Positions 1 through 7,769 of a stretch of DNA of 34,328 nt are shown here, piece after piece. Both the position numbers and the translations under genes were made by a program. How positions within the stretch are numbered: position 1 is the stretch's first letter; each line of letters begins with the position of its first letter. The stretch is from assembly GCA_025928335.1 (NCBI GenBank), contig JAICJQ010000027.1:1-34328 (forward strand), written 5' to 3'. The notes beneath the pieces were generated by a model. That model was not told the origin of the DNA and searched no databases. It saw only the letters and a list, made by a program, of their open reading frames with translations. This stretch comes from Gemmatimonadaceae bacterium. Lineage in GTDB: Bacteria > Gemmatimonadota > Gemmatimonadetes > Gemmatimonadales > Gemmatimonadaceae.

Positions 1-334
1 CGGGGGTCGGCTGGACGACCGGCGCCTGCATCGGAGGCGGCGGTGAAACGGGGCGCGGAACTTCCGCCCGCGGCTCAGGGCGTCGCGGGGACCGTGTTCT
101 GGGCTGCGGTACGGGAGCGGTCTCCTTTGCCGGCGCCGGCTTGGGGGTCGGCGCTACCGCGGTATCCTGGAACGTCGGCTGCGCGGTCGGCTGCTGCGAT
201 GCGAGCGCCAAGTCGCGCGTGAGAGCAGAATCTGCCGCGGCTTTGGATTGCGCGCCGCGATCGCCGCATGCGGCGACGTATACCATCAGCGTTGCGAGGG
301 TAACCCAACTCCCCAGCACCCGGTATTTCGTCAT
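1..334 (-). CDS. Proline-rich lipoprotein, C-terminally truncated by the window edge
   Basis: The ATG is at 332-334 on the complement, and the frame stays open to base 1, so the C-terminus lies outside the window. The first 24 residues form a short signal peptide ending in VAAC, a plausible lipobox with the lipidated Cys at about residue 24. What follows is low complexity: an Ala/Gln/Thr stretch and then a Pro/Arg/Glu-rich stretch ending in PPPP and VQPTP. Such a region often spans the periplasm ahead of a C-terminal domain such as OmpA or TonB-C, but none is visible here. It lies downstream of the gas vesicle operon on the same strand, separated by 108 bases that include a hairpin, so it is probably a separate unit. 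No function can be assigned. Confidence 0.7.
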   Translation of the reverse strand, partial: MTKYRVLGSWVTLATLMVYVAACGDRGAQSKAAADSALTRDLALASQQPTAQPTFQDTAVAPTPKPAPAKETAPVPQPRTRSPRRPEPRAEVPRPVSPPPPMQAPVVQPTP

Positions 335-401
335 CGTTCGTTCTCCGAGAGCAAACTTGCCACTCCGCCCCAACGCGGCGAAGTGTAGACGTGACATTGT
401 A

Positions 402-419
402 CCCCGTCGTTAGGCGGGG
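402..419. terminator. Strong hairpin after the gas vesicle operon
   Basis: CCCCGTC (402-408) pairs with GGCGGGG (413-419) across a GTTA tetraloop, with one G-U pair. It lies 24 bases beyond the stop codon of the histidine kinase at 443. The minus-strand transcript lacks a clean U-run after the stem (TACAATG follows), so this is a possible rather than canonical intrinsic terminator. TACAAT just beyond it could also act as a -10 element for the lipoprotein gene. Confidence 0.4.
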
Positions 420-442
420 GTTCTGTCCGCTACCGCCTGTAT

Positions 443-2677
443 CTAGACGGACACGCTCGTCGCGGGATACTCTGACTGGCCGGGAGCAGGAACCCGTAGC
501 GGCAAATAAACGGAGAACGTGCTCCCCTCGCCGTACGAGCTCTGCACGGTCACGGTACCGCCCAGCCGCTCCAGGAGTTTTCGCGTGATGCTGAGCCCGA
601 GGCCGGTACCGGGGAATTCACGGGTTCGCGACTGGTCGACCTGGCGGAAATCTTCCCAAATCGCCTGCAGATCCGATTGCCGGATGCCGATTCCCGTGTC
701 CACGACGTCGATGCGGACGCCACCCGGAGCGCACTCGGCGTGAACCGACACACCGCCCCTGTTCGTGAATTTCACGGCATTCGACAGCAGGTTGAGCATT
801 ACCTGCTTGATCTTGGTCCGATCCGAATAAATCACCGGACACTCGGACGAAACATCGATCGCGAAGTCGAGTTGCTTTTTGCGCACCATCGGCTCGATCT
901 GCTGCGTGACTTCGGTCGTGACTTCTCGCAGCGACACGTCCTCGAGGTGCAGCGGCATCTTGCCCGCCTCGATCTTGGCGAGATCGAGGATGTCGTTGAT
1001 CAGCGCCAGCAGATGCTCGGCCGCGGCGCGTCCGCGTAGTAGCGCGTCGCTCTGACGCGGATTTACCTCGCCAAGTACGCCGTCGAGCATCAACGCGGAA
1101 TAACCAATCAGTGCATTGATCGGCGTCCGCAACTCGTGCGACATGCTCGCCAGGAATTCCGACTTGAGCTTGTTCGCGCGCTCCACTTCCTGCGACTGCC
1201 ACTGCAGTCGCGCGTTTTGTTCGGCCAGGTCGGCGGTCGCTTCACGAATGCGTTGTTCGAGCTCGCTGTTAAACCGCTTGAGCGCCTCGTACAGCCGTTC
1301 GTTCTCGACTTGCTTGGTGAGGTCGTGCAGTACGGAGACGATCGCGATCGGTTCGCCGCGCTCGTTTTTTACCTTGCCTGACACCACCTCCACCGGCAGC
1401 TCGATCCCGCTTCGCGGGTACATGAGCGTCATCCGCTCGCGGCGGGAGTCGTCGTCGAGAAGCGCGAATTCGGAGATGAACGACGTGAACTTCGTGTCGT
1501 TCCCTCGAACCGCCGCGAGCTGCGCGCGACTACGCGCTTCGGCCTCGCTGTGGAAGAGTTGCTCCGCCTGATCGTTCATCAGGATGATGTTGGAGCGCTC
1601 GTCGGTGACGAGAATCGGATCGGCGACGTTCTCCAAGACCAAGTTCAAGCGGTCACGCTCGCCGCGAACGCTGATTTCCGCCTGCCGAACGCGTTGAACC
1701 TGGCGCTCGAGCTCGTTGGCAGCGCGCCGCAGATCGGTGACGTCCCGCAACACCGAGAGCACGGCGTCTTCGGGCCCGACGCGCTCGCCCAGTGGGTGCG
1801 AGAGCACCTCGAACAGCAGGTCGTTGCCTTCGTCCGGATCGACGAGGTTCAACTCGCGAGGGCCGCCCTGCGCGCCTCCCATCATCGCCGCCTTCGACAG
1901 GAACGACGTGAAGAGCAAGTTGTTCAGCTCGATCGCGCGACGACGACCGGCCGAGTCGTCGTCGCGAACATGAAGCAAACGATCGGCGCGGTGATTCTGC
2001 GCGATGATGTCGTTCGCCGCATTCGTGATGACCACGGGGTCGGGGAGCGAATCTACCATCAGCGTGAGCCGCTCCCGCTGCTGCGACAACTTGTCGGTGT
2101 TGTCTCGCGCGTCCTCCAGCGCCGATAGGCGACCCATGAGTGGGCTCGCCAACCCGAGGATCTCAGCTGCCTCGTCGACGATTGTCGGGTCGTCCGGGTT
2201 CTCGAGCAGGACAACGCCAGCCGGAGCCACGCCGAGTCGCCGCTCCGGCGTGGGAAGCACGCTGATCGTGCGCGACGACACCAGTTCCGTGGCGCGCTCG
2301 GGCGACATCGCGCCCGGCGCACCGCGGTACCGCGGTTGCGACATCGGCAGAGCAATCCAACGGTCGAAGCCGGTCAACGCACGTTGACCGAGCGGACTCG
2401 TTCCCTGCATCCGGACGAGTGCGAGCGCGCTGATTACCAACGGACTGGACAAGTCACTAAGTGGAATGGCGAGCTCGCCGGGGTCGACGTCGAGGCCGAC
2501 CGCTGCCACGAGTTCAGCGTTCTCGTGGCTGGAATCCAAGCGCAGCATCGCCGCGCGCCGTGCGCCGGCGATGTCGGCGAGCTGCGCCAAAAGGAATGAC
2601 GCGGCGGCGCGGAAGTCCGGCGCCTCGGCCAAAGCCGAGAGGAGACCAGCGATCGATCGGTCTCCAAGCACTGCCAT
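443..2677 (-). CDS. Soluble GAF-PAS-PAS sensor histidine kinase at the end of the gvp operon
   Basis: 744 residues with no membrane segment. A GAF-like domain spans about 10-185, a first PAS about 205-320 (LPDPVVITNA), a coiled coil about 320-345, a second PAS about 345-460 (VADPILVTDE), and a second coiled coil about 458-505. A HisKA domain follows with phospho-acceptor His514 in SMSHELRTPINAL. The HATPase domain has its N-box near 631-640 (LLSNAVKFT), G1 DTGIGI at 660-665 and G2 GTGLGLSI at 690-697, so all catalytic boxes are intact. There is no receiver domain and no response regulator beside it. The start lies 19 bases after the gvpA stop on the same strand, so it is probably co-transcribed. 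It is likely a cytoplasmic sensor of a small ligand or redox state; the signal and target are unknown. A link to gas vesicle control is inferred from position only. Confidence 0.9.
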   Translation of the reverse strand: MAVLGDRSIAGLLSALAEAPDFRAAASFLLAQLADIAGARRAAMLRLDSSHENAELVAAVGLDVDPGELAIPLSDLSSPLVISALALVRMQGTSPLGQRALTGFDRWIALPMSQPRYRGAPGAMSPERATELVSSRTISVLPTPERRLGVAPAGVVLLENPDDPTIVDEAAEILGLASPLMGRLSALEDARDNTDKLSQQRERLTLMVDSLPDPVVITNAANDIIAQNHRADRLLHVRDDDSAGRRRAIELNNLLFTSFLSKAAMMGGAQGGPRELNLVDPDEGNDLLFEVLSHPLGERVGPEDAVLSVLRDVTDLRRAANELERQVQRVRQAEISVRGERDRLNLVLENVADPILVTDERSNIILMNDQAEQLFHSEAEARSRAQLAAVRGNDTKFTSFISEFALLDDDSRRERMTLMYPRSGIELPVEVVSGKVKNERGEPIAIVSVLHDLTKQVENERLYEALKRFNSELEQRIREATADLAEQNARLQWQSQEVERANKLKSEFLASMSHELRTPINALIGYSALMLDGVLGEVNPRQSDALLRGRAAAEHLLALINDILDLAKIEAGKMPLHLEDVSLREVTTEVTQQIEPMVRKKQLDFAIDVSSECPVIYSDRTKIKQVMLNLLSNAVKFTNRGGVSVHAECAPGGVRIDVVDTGIGIRQSDLQAIWEDFRQVDQSRTREFPGTGLGLSITRKLLERLGGTVTVQSSYGEGSTFSVYLPLRVPAPGQSEYPATSVSV

Positions 2678-2696
2678 ACTACGTTACCCCACCGTT

Positions 2697-2993
2697 TTAA
2701 CCGTTACGAAGCTCGAGCTGACGCCGCAGCTCGGCATTCTCTCGCTGCATGCGCTCGAGCTCGTCTCCCGCGCCGACTTCCCGCGGCCTCGAAACAGGCG
2801 CCGTGATGCCGACCGCTTCCGAGTACTTCAAATATGTGTCGATGGACGCGACTACGACGCGCGCTTCAACGGTCACCAAGTCGATGCCGACGAGGGACAC
2901 TCGGACCCAGGCATCGATCACGATACCCTTGTCCAGTACGCGATCGAGAACGTCGATCAATGAACTGCCGCTAGGCGTGCGTTCGACAGCCAT
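2697..2993 (-). CDS. gvpA: GvpA, main gas vesicle shell protein, with C-terminal extension
   Basis: GvpA is the small hydrophobic protein that polymerises into ribs forming the gas vesicle wall. Residues 10-62 match the family core closely: [20 protein letters not shown], then [20 protein letters not shown] and [13 protein letters not shown]. Of the three GvpA-family genes here, this has the most canonical structural sequence. At 98 residues it is longer than the usual 70-75. The extra tail (about 72-98) is charged and predicted coiled coil, ending [26 protein letters not shown] sits just upstream of the ATG, a better ribosome binding site than at most genes of the operon, fitting a need for high expression. 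It follows gvpJ by 59 bases. Placing gvpA near the 3' end is unusual, since gvpA is often first in characterised clusters. Confidence 0.95.
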   Translation of the reverse strand: MAVERTPSGSSLIDVLDRVLDKGIVIDAWVRVSLVGIDLVTVEARVVVASIDTYLKYSEAVGITAPVSRPREVGAGDELERMQRENAELRRQLELRNG

Positions 2994-3052
2994 GTTCTTC
3001 CGTCCTGTGGGGCTAGGGTCCGGTTTCTACTTTGCGCGCGCTTCTGCGTGCA

Positions 3053-3397
3053 TCACTTGCGAGACGACTTGGACACCGATTCGCTCGCCGACCCCGCCGA
3101 TTGGGCGAGTCGGGTAAGCTGTTCTTCGATCCGCGTAAGACGTGCATCGAGCTCGACATTTGCCGCAGCGGCAGACGCAGTCGACATCGTGAGTCTCGGA
3201 TCGTTGCGCCACCAATTCAGCCCGATCTGCTCGGCCTTGTCGATCGAGCAGACGAGTAGACGAACCTGAATCGTCAGGAGCTCGACGTTCGCCAGGTTGA
3301 TCTTGATGTCACCAGCGATGACGAGGCCCTTGTCCAGCACGCGATCGAGGATGTCGACCAGGCCGTGCGTCCGCGTCGGATTTACGAGCTCGGGCAT
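3053..3397 (-). CDS. gvpJ: GvpJ, minor GvpA-family gas vesicle protein
   Basis: 114 residues of the GvpA superfamily. The core (about 12-60) reads [20 protein letters not shown] followed by NLANVELLTIQVRLLVCSID. The GvpJ signature of a Trp pair then Asn-Asp-Pro (GLNWWRNDP, about 59-67) separates it from GvpA and resembles Bacillus megaterium GvpJ. The C-terminal third (75-114) is a charged coiled coil ending in a Ser/Lys-rich tail. GvpJ is an accessory protein essential for gas vesicle formation in studied systems, thought to act in nucleation or tip assembly. It follows gvpK by 26 bases and precedes gvpA by 59 bases. Confidence 0.9.
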   Translation of the reverse strand: MPELVNPTRTHGLVDILDRVLDKGLVIAGDIKINLANVELLTIQVRLLVCSIDKAEQIGLNWWRNDPRLTMSTASAAAANVELDARLTRIEEQLTRLAQSAGSASESVSKSSRK

Positions 3398-3423
3398 CTG
3401 TAGTTGGTGAGTGGCAGTCTCGG

Positions 3424-3774
3424 CTACCTCAGCCTTCCCAGCGGCCCGAGGTCGATGTTGAGGTCCTCATCGGTCAAACCGAAGACCTCCTTCAACTCGT
3501 CCATCCGATGGTTCAGCTTGAGCAATGCGAGACCCAGGCGCTCCACCTCCTGATCGTTCAGCGTACCACCGTCCATTCGCCGAATCGCTTGGTGCTCCAA
3601 GATTTCGCGTAGCAGTTCTATCACTGTCAGGACGAGTCGCGCAAGACCTTGCTCGACTCGTTCCGGGTCAGCGTTGATTCGCTCCGGCAGCGATCTCGCG
3701 ATGGCGTGGAGCGCCGTCACCGTCTGATCTTCTGCCTGCTGACCGGAGTGCCTCAGCTCGCCACCGTCCGCCAT
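3424..3774 (-). CDS. gvpK: GvpK gas vesicle protein
   Basis: 116 residues, typical for GvpK. After a short variable N-terminus the family core is almost uninterrupted: ERVEQGLARLVLTVIELLRE, then RRMDGGTLNDQEVERLGLAL, and the diagnostic C-terminus FGLTDEDLNIDLGPLGRL. GvpK is an accessory protein needed for gas vesicle formation; its biochemical role is not settled. The ATG lies 3 bases after the stop of the upstream GvpF/L gene, so translational coupling is likely. Confidence 0.95.
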   Translation of the reverse strand: MADGGELRHSGQQAEDQTVTALHAIARSLPERINADPERVEQGLARLVLTVIELLREILEHQAIRRMDGGTLNDQEVERLGLALLKLNHRMDELKEVFGLTDEDLNIDLGPLGRLR

Positions 3775-3777
3775 GCC

Positions 3778-4530
3778 TCAGTCCGCCAGTTTCATGCCGT
3801 GCAGTCCGGTGTCGCTATTTCCGAGCGCGCAGAAGCTATACGGGGCTCGAGGGCCGATGACGAGGAATCGAAGCTCTGTTGTGCTCGCTACCGAAAAGGC
3901 TGCGGCCTTGTAATTCGCGACATCTGGCCGCGGAACGAGATGCGAAATGGTTCGCAGGGGAAGCCGAGTTACCTGGTCGTGAACGGCGCGACGCCGCACG
4001 AAGTCCTTCGTGGCGTCGGTGAGCCTTTTGTCGAGTGAGTCGAGGGAGCGACGAACCGACCCGGTCGCCGCCTCGCGCGCTCGGAGGGATTCCATGTACT
4101 CGCGGCCCGCGCCGGAGCGCTCTGAATCGATCATCGCCGGAATCCCCGGCTCCAGATCGCGTATCATGCGACGCGTGGATGGCGTGAGGATCAACGTCAT
4201 CTCGACGAATCCCTGCATGTCGGCGAGAAGCGTCGTCACCGAATCGGAATAGCTTTCCAGCGCTCCGCGACAGGCCTCGTCGCTGACGAACTCTTGGCCG
4301 AAGCGCGCGGGTACCGGAGTCGCGCCGGTTTCGAGCGCCGCCTCGACGACGGCGTCGTGGGCGCGGACACCATCGATCGACACCGGCATGCCTCGCTCGG
4401 CGTCGCTGATCCAGGCGACCAAACCGCCCATCGCCATCGAACGCACGCGGGCCCCGTCGATTCCGCGAAGATCGGACGGCGGGTCGCCATGTCGCTCGGT
4501 GGGTAGCACGCAGTACAAATGTGTCGTCAC
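3778..4530 (-). CDS. gvpF: GvpF/GvpL-family gas vesicle protein (second copy, divergent)
   Basis: 250 residues starting at a GTG that overlaps the stop of the GvpS-like gene as GTGA. The N-terminal domain begins THLYCVLPTE and contains the family pattern of a strand-rich start, HDAVVEAALETGATPVPARF at about 58-77 and GFVEMTLIL near 107-115. The C-terminus keeps a recognisable end, FLVIGPRAPYSF, in place of the usual GPWPPYSF. GvpF and GvpL proteins are accessory factors that bind GvpA-family subunits during assembly. This copy is more divergent than the one at 4750-5586. Family assignment is firm; the choice of F over L rests on order relative to the Bacillus megaterium cluster and is uncertain. 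Confidence 0.88.
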   Translation of the reverse strand: MTTHLYCVLPTERHGDPPSDLRGIDGARVRSMAMGGLVAWISDAERGMPVSIDGVRAHDAVVEAALETGATPVPARFGQEFVSDEACRGALESYSDSVTTLLADMQGFVEMTLILTPSTRRMIRDLEPGIPAMIDSERSGAGREYMESLRAREAATGSVRRSLDSLDKRLTDATKDFVRRRAVHDQVTRLPLRTISHLVPRPDVANYKAAAFSVASTTELRFLVIGPRAPYSFCALGNSDTGLHGMKLAD

Positions 4531-4766
4531 GTCGATGGTCCCTGTCCCGCGGAAAGCTGGTTCAATGTTCGATCGACATTTCGTTGCACGGCCGTCTCCA
4601 CCGATGACAGCAACAGCCGGAGATCGAGAACGAGCAGATCGATGTCGGCGATGGAGATCGTCACCGTGCCGCTGATCACGACGCCCTTGTCGAGCACGTG
4701 ATGCAGCAAGTCGCCGAGCACCAGCTGCTCGGTATCGATCTCGTCGTCGTCAGGAGCTGGCGCCAT
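4527..4766 (-). CDS. gvpS: GvpS/GvpM-like GvpA-family protein
   Basis: 79 residues from the internal ATG at 4766, which follows the family layout better than the 129-residue open frame. The core LGDLLHHVLDKGVVISG then TISIADIDLLVLDLRLLLSS and VETAV matches GvpS of Bacillus megaterium (IAGVDLVYLDLRVLISSVET) better than GvpA or GvpJ. The N-terminus is short and acidic. It overlaps the 3' end of the upstream GvpL/F gene by 17 bases and the next gene by 4 bases, so translation is tightly coupled. The likely role is a minor shell or nucleation component. In other lineages a similar protein is named GvpM, so the symbol is approximate. Confidence 0.85.
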   Translation of the reverse strand: MAPAPDDDEIDTEQLVLGDLLHHVLDKGVVISGTVTISIADIDLLVLDLRLLLSSVETAVQRNVDRTLNQLSAGQGPST

Positions 4767-5586
4767 CGTCGGCGGTCGAAGTCTGAGCGAAGTGGTACGG
4801 TGGCCAAGGTCCGGTAAAGTCGAAGCGGAAGCCGCGCTGATCGCGCCGTTCGATGATCGACGTGAGTGTTCTCTGAAACTCCTCGAGCGCCGACGACGCG
4901 ACGAGAAATGAGGCATTGAGGACCATGGTCCCGCTCCCCGCGGTCCGGTCAGCGGCCCGCGGAATCGGCGATCGCACCGACTCGAGCGCGCTGCGACCGA
5001 GCTGCTCCACGATCCCGTCCACGAGCTCCTGCGTTACCGTTCGGACCTCGCCGCGCTTTTCCCCATCGAGCTTTCGCTCGAGGAGGTAGCGTTGCCCTGG
5101 TGAGGCGCTCTCCGCCTGCGCCGCCAGCTCGCGCAGGCGCGGACTCATTTCCGGAATCACATCGAGCAATTCGGCGTCCACGCGATACACCCGAAGCGAG
5201 TACTCGCGTCCCTGCCTCACTTTTGCCAGCGCCGACGAGAGTTGCGCGGTTCGCTCGTCGAGCATCGCACAAACGGCGTCGCGGCCGGAAAAGAGGGAAA
5301 ACATCGGGAGCGGGACTACGGCGCCACGGTCACTCGCCCACGTGAGCACCCGATCGTGCGCCATGGCGCGTGGGCTCAGCCAGTCGACCTCTCCGGAGCT
5401 TTCCTCGACACGGTTTGGCGCGTATGCCGCGCCATCGAGGACGGAGACGAGCGCGGCCAACTCACCACGCCGTTCGATGGCGACGTGCGTGTCGTCGAGT
5501 CCCTCGGGGAGCGTGAGAGACGCGCTAGCAAATTCGCCGGGAACGATCCCGTACACGTACCAGATCGAGTCGAGCGTCGACGGCAT
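4750..5586 (-). CDS. gvpL: GvpL/GvpF-family gas vesicle protein (first copy)
   Basis: 278 residues. The N-terminus SIWYVYGIVPGEF is the usual first strand, AHDRVLTWASDRGAVVPLPM (about 102-121) is the conserved His-helix-strand segment, and the C-terminus has both family hallmarks, TMVLNASFLV and FTGPWPPYHF. This is the more canonical of the two GvpL/F proteins here. Its start overlaps the ArsA-like ATPase stop as TAATG, so the two are translationally coupled, and its 3' end overlaps the GvpS-like gene by 17 bases. Position between a G-containing block and gvpS resembles gvpL in the order G-L-S-K-J of Bacillus megaterium, which is why L is used; F is possible. Confidence 0.92.
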   Translation of the reverse strand: MPSTLDSIWYVYGIVPGEFASASLTLPEGLDDTHVAIERRGELAALVSVLDGAAYAPNRVEESSGEVDWLSPRAMAHDRVLTWASDRGAVVPLPMFSLFSGRDAVCAMLDERTAQLSSALAKVRQGREYSLRVYRVDAELLDVIPEMSPRLRELAAQAESASPGQRYLLERKLDGEKRGEVRTVTQELVDGIVEQLGRSALESVRSPIPRAADRTAGSGTMVLNASFLVASSALEEFQRTLTSIIERRDQRGFRFDFTGPWPPYHFAQTSTADDGASS

Positions 5587-7457
5587 TATGACTCAGCGGA
5601 TCGGTTCATCTCGTACCACGAACGAGCCCATGCGCGCAACGCATCCACGCCAATCGGCGACGGGCTCGCGTTATCGGCGCAAAACTGTCGACGCGCATAC
5701 GACTCAGGAAGAGGGGGAGCCGTATTCGTGACGCGATTCCATACAACTCCGATCACGCCGATGCCGAGCGAGTCGACCGCCGCGGTAAGACGGGCGGTCT
5801 CGGCGCGGACGACGGGTTCGTCGAGGGCGACGATCAAGACTCCCGCGCGACCAGCGTCGTGAAGCAGCGCGTCGAGCGCCCGAGTTCGTTTCGCGAAGGC
5901 GAGGAGCTCTTCCGCCGCCGAGCCGAGTCCCACGGCTTCGCGATACTTGAGCATCAAGCGCATCAAGCGATGCGTCCAGTCGAGCGCGAGCGCCGGCATC
6001 TCGAGGAGCCGGAGGAGATGCCCCGTCGGCGCCGGGTCCACGATCACGCGCGTGAACCGACGCTCGAAGAGGGCGTCGCCGAGCAGTGAGAGGGCAAATA
6101 GCTCGTCGATGCCGGGAGGTGCGAGCGAGAGAAGGTTTCGCATGATCCGGCGGTCGCGGTCCGCGTCGACACCGCGTCGCACGATGGCGTTGAACATCGC
6201 GTCGATCCGATCCTGATACTCGTCGCGAAGTCGCGCGAAGGCGGCGCTCGCGTCCATCTGTCGCGCGACCAATCCCGGAACGCCCTCGACGGGCCGCTCG
6301 CGATCTCCCCATGCCGCACCGGACTGCCCGAATGCATCGGCAATCGATGGAGCCGGGTCGGTGGAAACCAACAGCACGTCGTCGCGACCTTCATCGGCCG
6401 CCGCGATCGCGAGGGCGCAGGCAACCGTGCTCTTGCCTACACCACCCTTTCCGCCAACGACGGTCAGTGGGCGAACGAGCTCGGCGACCGCGGTGTCTTG
6501 AAACGCCGGCGCGGCCGCGAGCGGTGCTCGAGCGTTCGACGACCGTCGAGTGGCCCCACGAGAAATCGGCCCTAGTCGTGAGATGGTGTCCGCCACGGCG
6601 TCTACGCCACGCGGCGGCTCGCGCCGCGGAATAAAGTAGGTTGGCAGCGATTCTCCGACGGCGATTCGCGCCGCGGTCGGTTCAGCCGCGTTGACGATCA
6701 GTGCCGCGATGCGAATCTGAAGCGCAGACAGATCCCGGACGTACCGAACTGTCTCGGCAACGACGAGCGGCTCCTCGCGGACGACGACGACCGCGGCGAG
6801 CGCCGCGGGGTCGGCCAGCGTCATACGGAGTCGGTCGATCCGCGATCGCATGTCATCGATGAACTCGTCGGCACGGTCGCGTCGGTATCGATGGGTAAGC
6901 GCGCGCACCATGAAGCGGTGCTTGTCCTGCATCTCGTCGAGCATCGCGAGGAGGGCACGGAACGTGTCGGGGAGCGCGAGCAGGCGCAGCGTGTGCCCCG
7001 TCGGGGCCGTATCGACCACGATGCGTCGATGGCGGCTCGAGGGATCGGCCAGGATATGGGCGACCGCGAGAAGCGAGAAGATCTCGTCGGCGCCCGGGAG
7101 CGCGGCATCAACCAGCCCATCGACGTCGGCGCGGTCGAGATACGTCCCACGATCGATGATCTCGGCGATGACATCGCGCCATCGGTCGAGGAAATTGTGA
7201 CGAAGCTCGCCCGCGGCCAACTGTCGTGCATCCAAACCGGGCACGGACTCCACCGGCATGGCCTCGGTGCCGATGGGAATGCCCATCACTTCCGCAAGCG
7301 CCGCCGCCGGATCGGTCGACAGGAGCAGCACCGGCTCGCCCCGTCGCGCGAAGGCGACCGCGAGCCCGGCGGCGCACGTGGTTTTTCCGACGCCGCCTTT
7401 TCCGACAATCAGTGACGTTCGCGGGAGCTGCTCGATGAGAGAATCGAGCGAGCTCAC
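5586..7457 (-). CDS. Tandem ArsA/Get3-like ATPase within the gas vesicle operon
   Basis: 623 residues made of two ArsA-type P-loop NTPase halves. Half 1 has the deviant Walker A GKGGVGKTT at 19-27 and the signature DTAPTGHT at 149-156. Half 2 has GGKGGVGKST at 335-344 and VDPAPTGH at 473-480. A linker rich in Ser/Arg/Ala lies near 300-325. Both nucleotide sites look intact. The Cys residues that bind arsenite in ArsA are absent, as is the Get3 zinc CxxC, and no arsR, arsB or arsC lies nearby, so arsenic export is unlikely. It starts with GTG overlapping the gvpG stop (GTGA), and its TAA overlaps the GvpL/F ATG. Inference: an assembly or chaperone ATPase for the hydrophobic GvpA-family subunits, perhaps doing the job that the AAA+ protein GvpN does elsewhere. 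The fold is certain; the role is not. Confidence 0.88.
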   Translation of the reverse strand: MSSLDSLIEQLPRTSLIVGKGGVGKTTCAAGLAVAFARRGEPVLLLSTDPAAALAEVMGIPIGTEAMPVESVPGLDARQLAAGELRHNFLDRWRDVIAEIIDRGTYLDRADVDGLVDAALPGADEIFSLLAVAHILADPSSRHRRIVVDTAPTGHTLRLLALPDTFRALLAMLDEMQDKHRFMVRALTHRYRRDRADEFIDDMRSRIDRLRMTLADPAALAAVVVVREEPLVVAETVRYVRDLSALQIRIAALIVNAAEPTAARIAVGESLPTYFIPRREPPRGVDAVADTISRLGPISRGATRRSSNARAPLAAAPAFQDTAVAELVRPLTVVGGKGGVGKSTVACALAIAAADEGRDDVLLVSTDPAPSIADAFGQSGAAWGDRERPVEGVPGLVARQMDASAAFARLRDEYQDRIDAMFNAIVRRGVDADRDRRIMRNLLSLAPPGIDELFALSLLGDALFERRFTRVIVDPAPTGHLLRLLEMPALALDWTHRLMRLMLKYREAVGLGSAAEELLAFAKRTRALDALLHDAGRAGVLIVALDEPVVRAETARLTAAVDSLGIGVIGVVWNRVTNTAPPLPESYARRQFCADNASPSPIGVDALRAWARSWYEMNRSAES

Positions 7458-7756
7458 TCCTCTTCGTTGTTCTTGGCGACGCGAACGGGGCCGCCGCTCG
7501 TCGCCTTTCCGAGCCGCTCACGCCACGCTCGCACGTCGCGCAGCTGCGCCATCAGCGCCGCCTCGCGCTCGACGTATTGGTCGTCCGTGATATCGCCAAG
7601 CTCGAGCTGCATTTGCAGCTCCATCAACGCCTGCTTCACGGGCGCGTCGTCGGTAAGCTCTTCTTCGACGACGCTCTGGACCTTCCCCAGCGACCAACGG
7701 ATCCCGGCGACGGGACCGCTGATCGGAAAGAAGAGAAGCTTGCCGAGAAGGCCCAC
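7454..7756 (-). CDS. gvpG: GvpG gas vesicle protein
   Basis: 100 residues from a GTG at 7756. The longer open frame upstream is a shadow of the kinase gene. The start GLLGKLLFFPISGPVAGIRW is the GvpG hydrophobic N-terminus. VVEEELTDDAPVKQALMELQ, then LELGDITDDQYVEREAALMA, form the charged helical middle with the typical G-(E/D)-I-(S/T)-(D/E) turn. The tail is short and acidic (KNNEEE). GvpG is a small accessory protein found beside GvpF/L and needed for gas vesicle formation in studied systems. It begins 13 bases after the deoxynucleoside kinase stop and overlaps the ArsA-like gene by 4 bases. Confidence 0.88.
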   Translation of the reverse strand: MGLLGKLLFFPISGPVAGIRWSLGKVQSVVEEELTDDAPVKQALMELQMQLELGDITDDQYVEREAALMAQLRDVRAWRERLGKATSGGPVRVAKNNEEE

Positions 7757-7769
7757 GGCTTGTCTCCGC

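Noticed and set aside
5586-7457. Arsenic resistance ATPase
   Set aside because: The double ArsA fold is real, but arsenite-binding cysteines and ars neighbours are absent and the gene is coupled to gvp genes.
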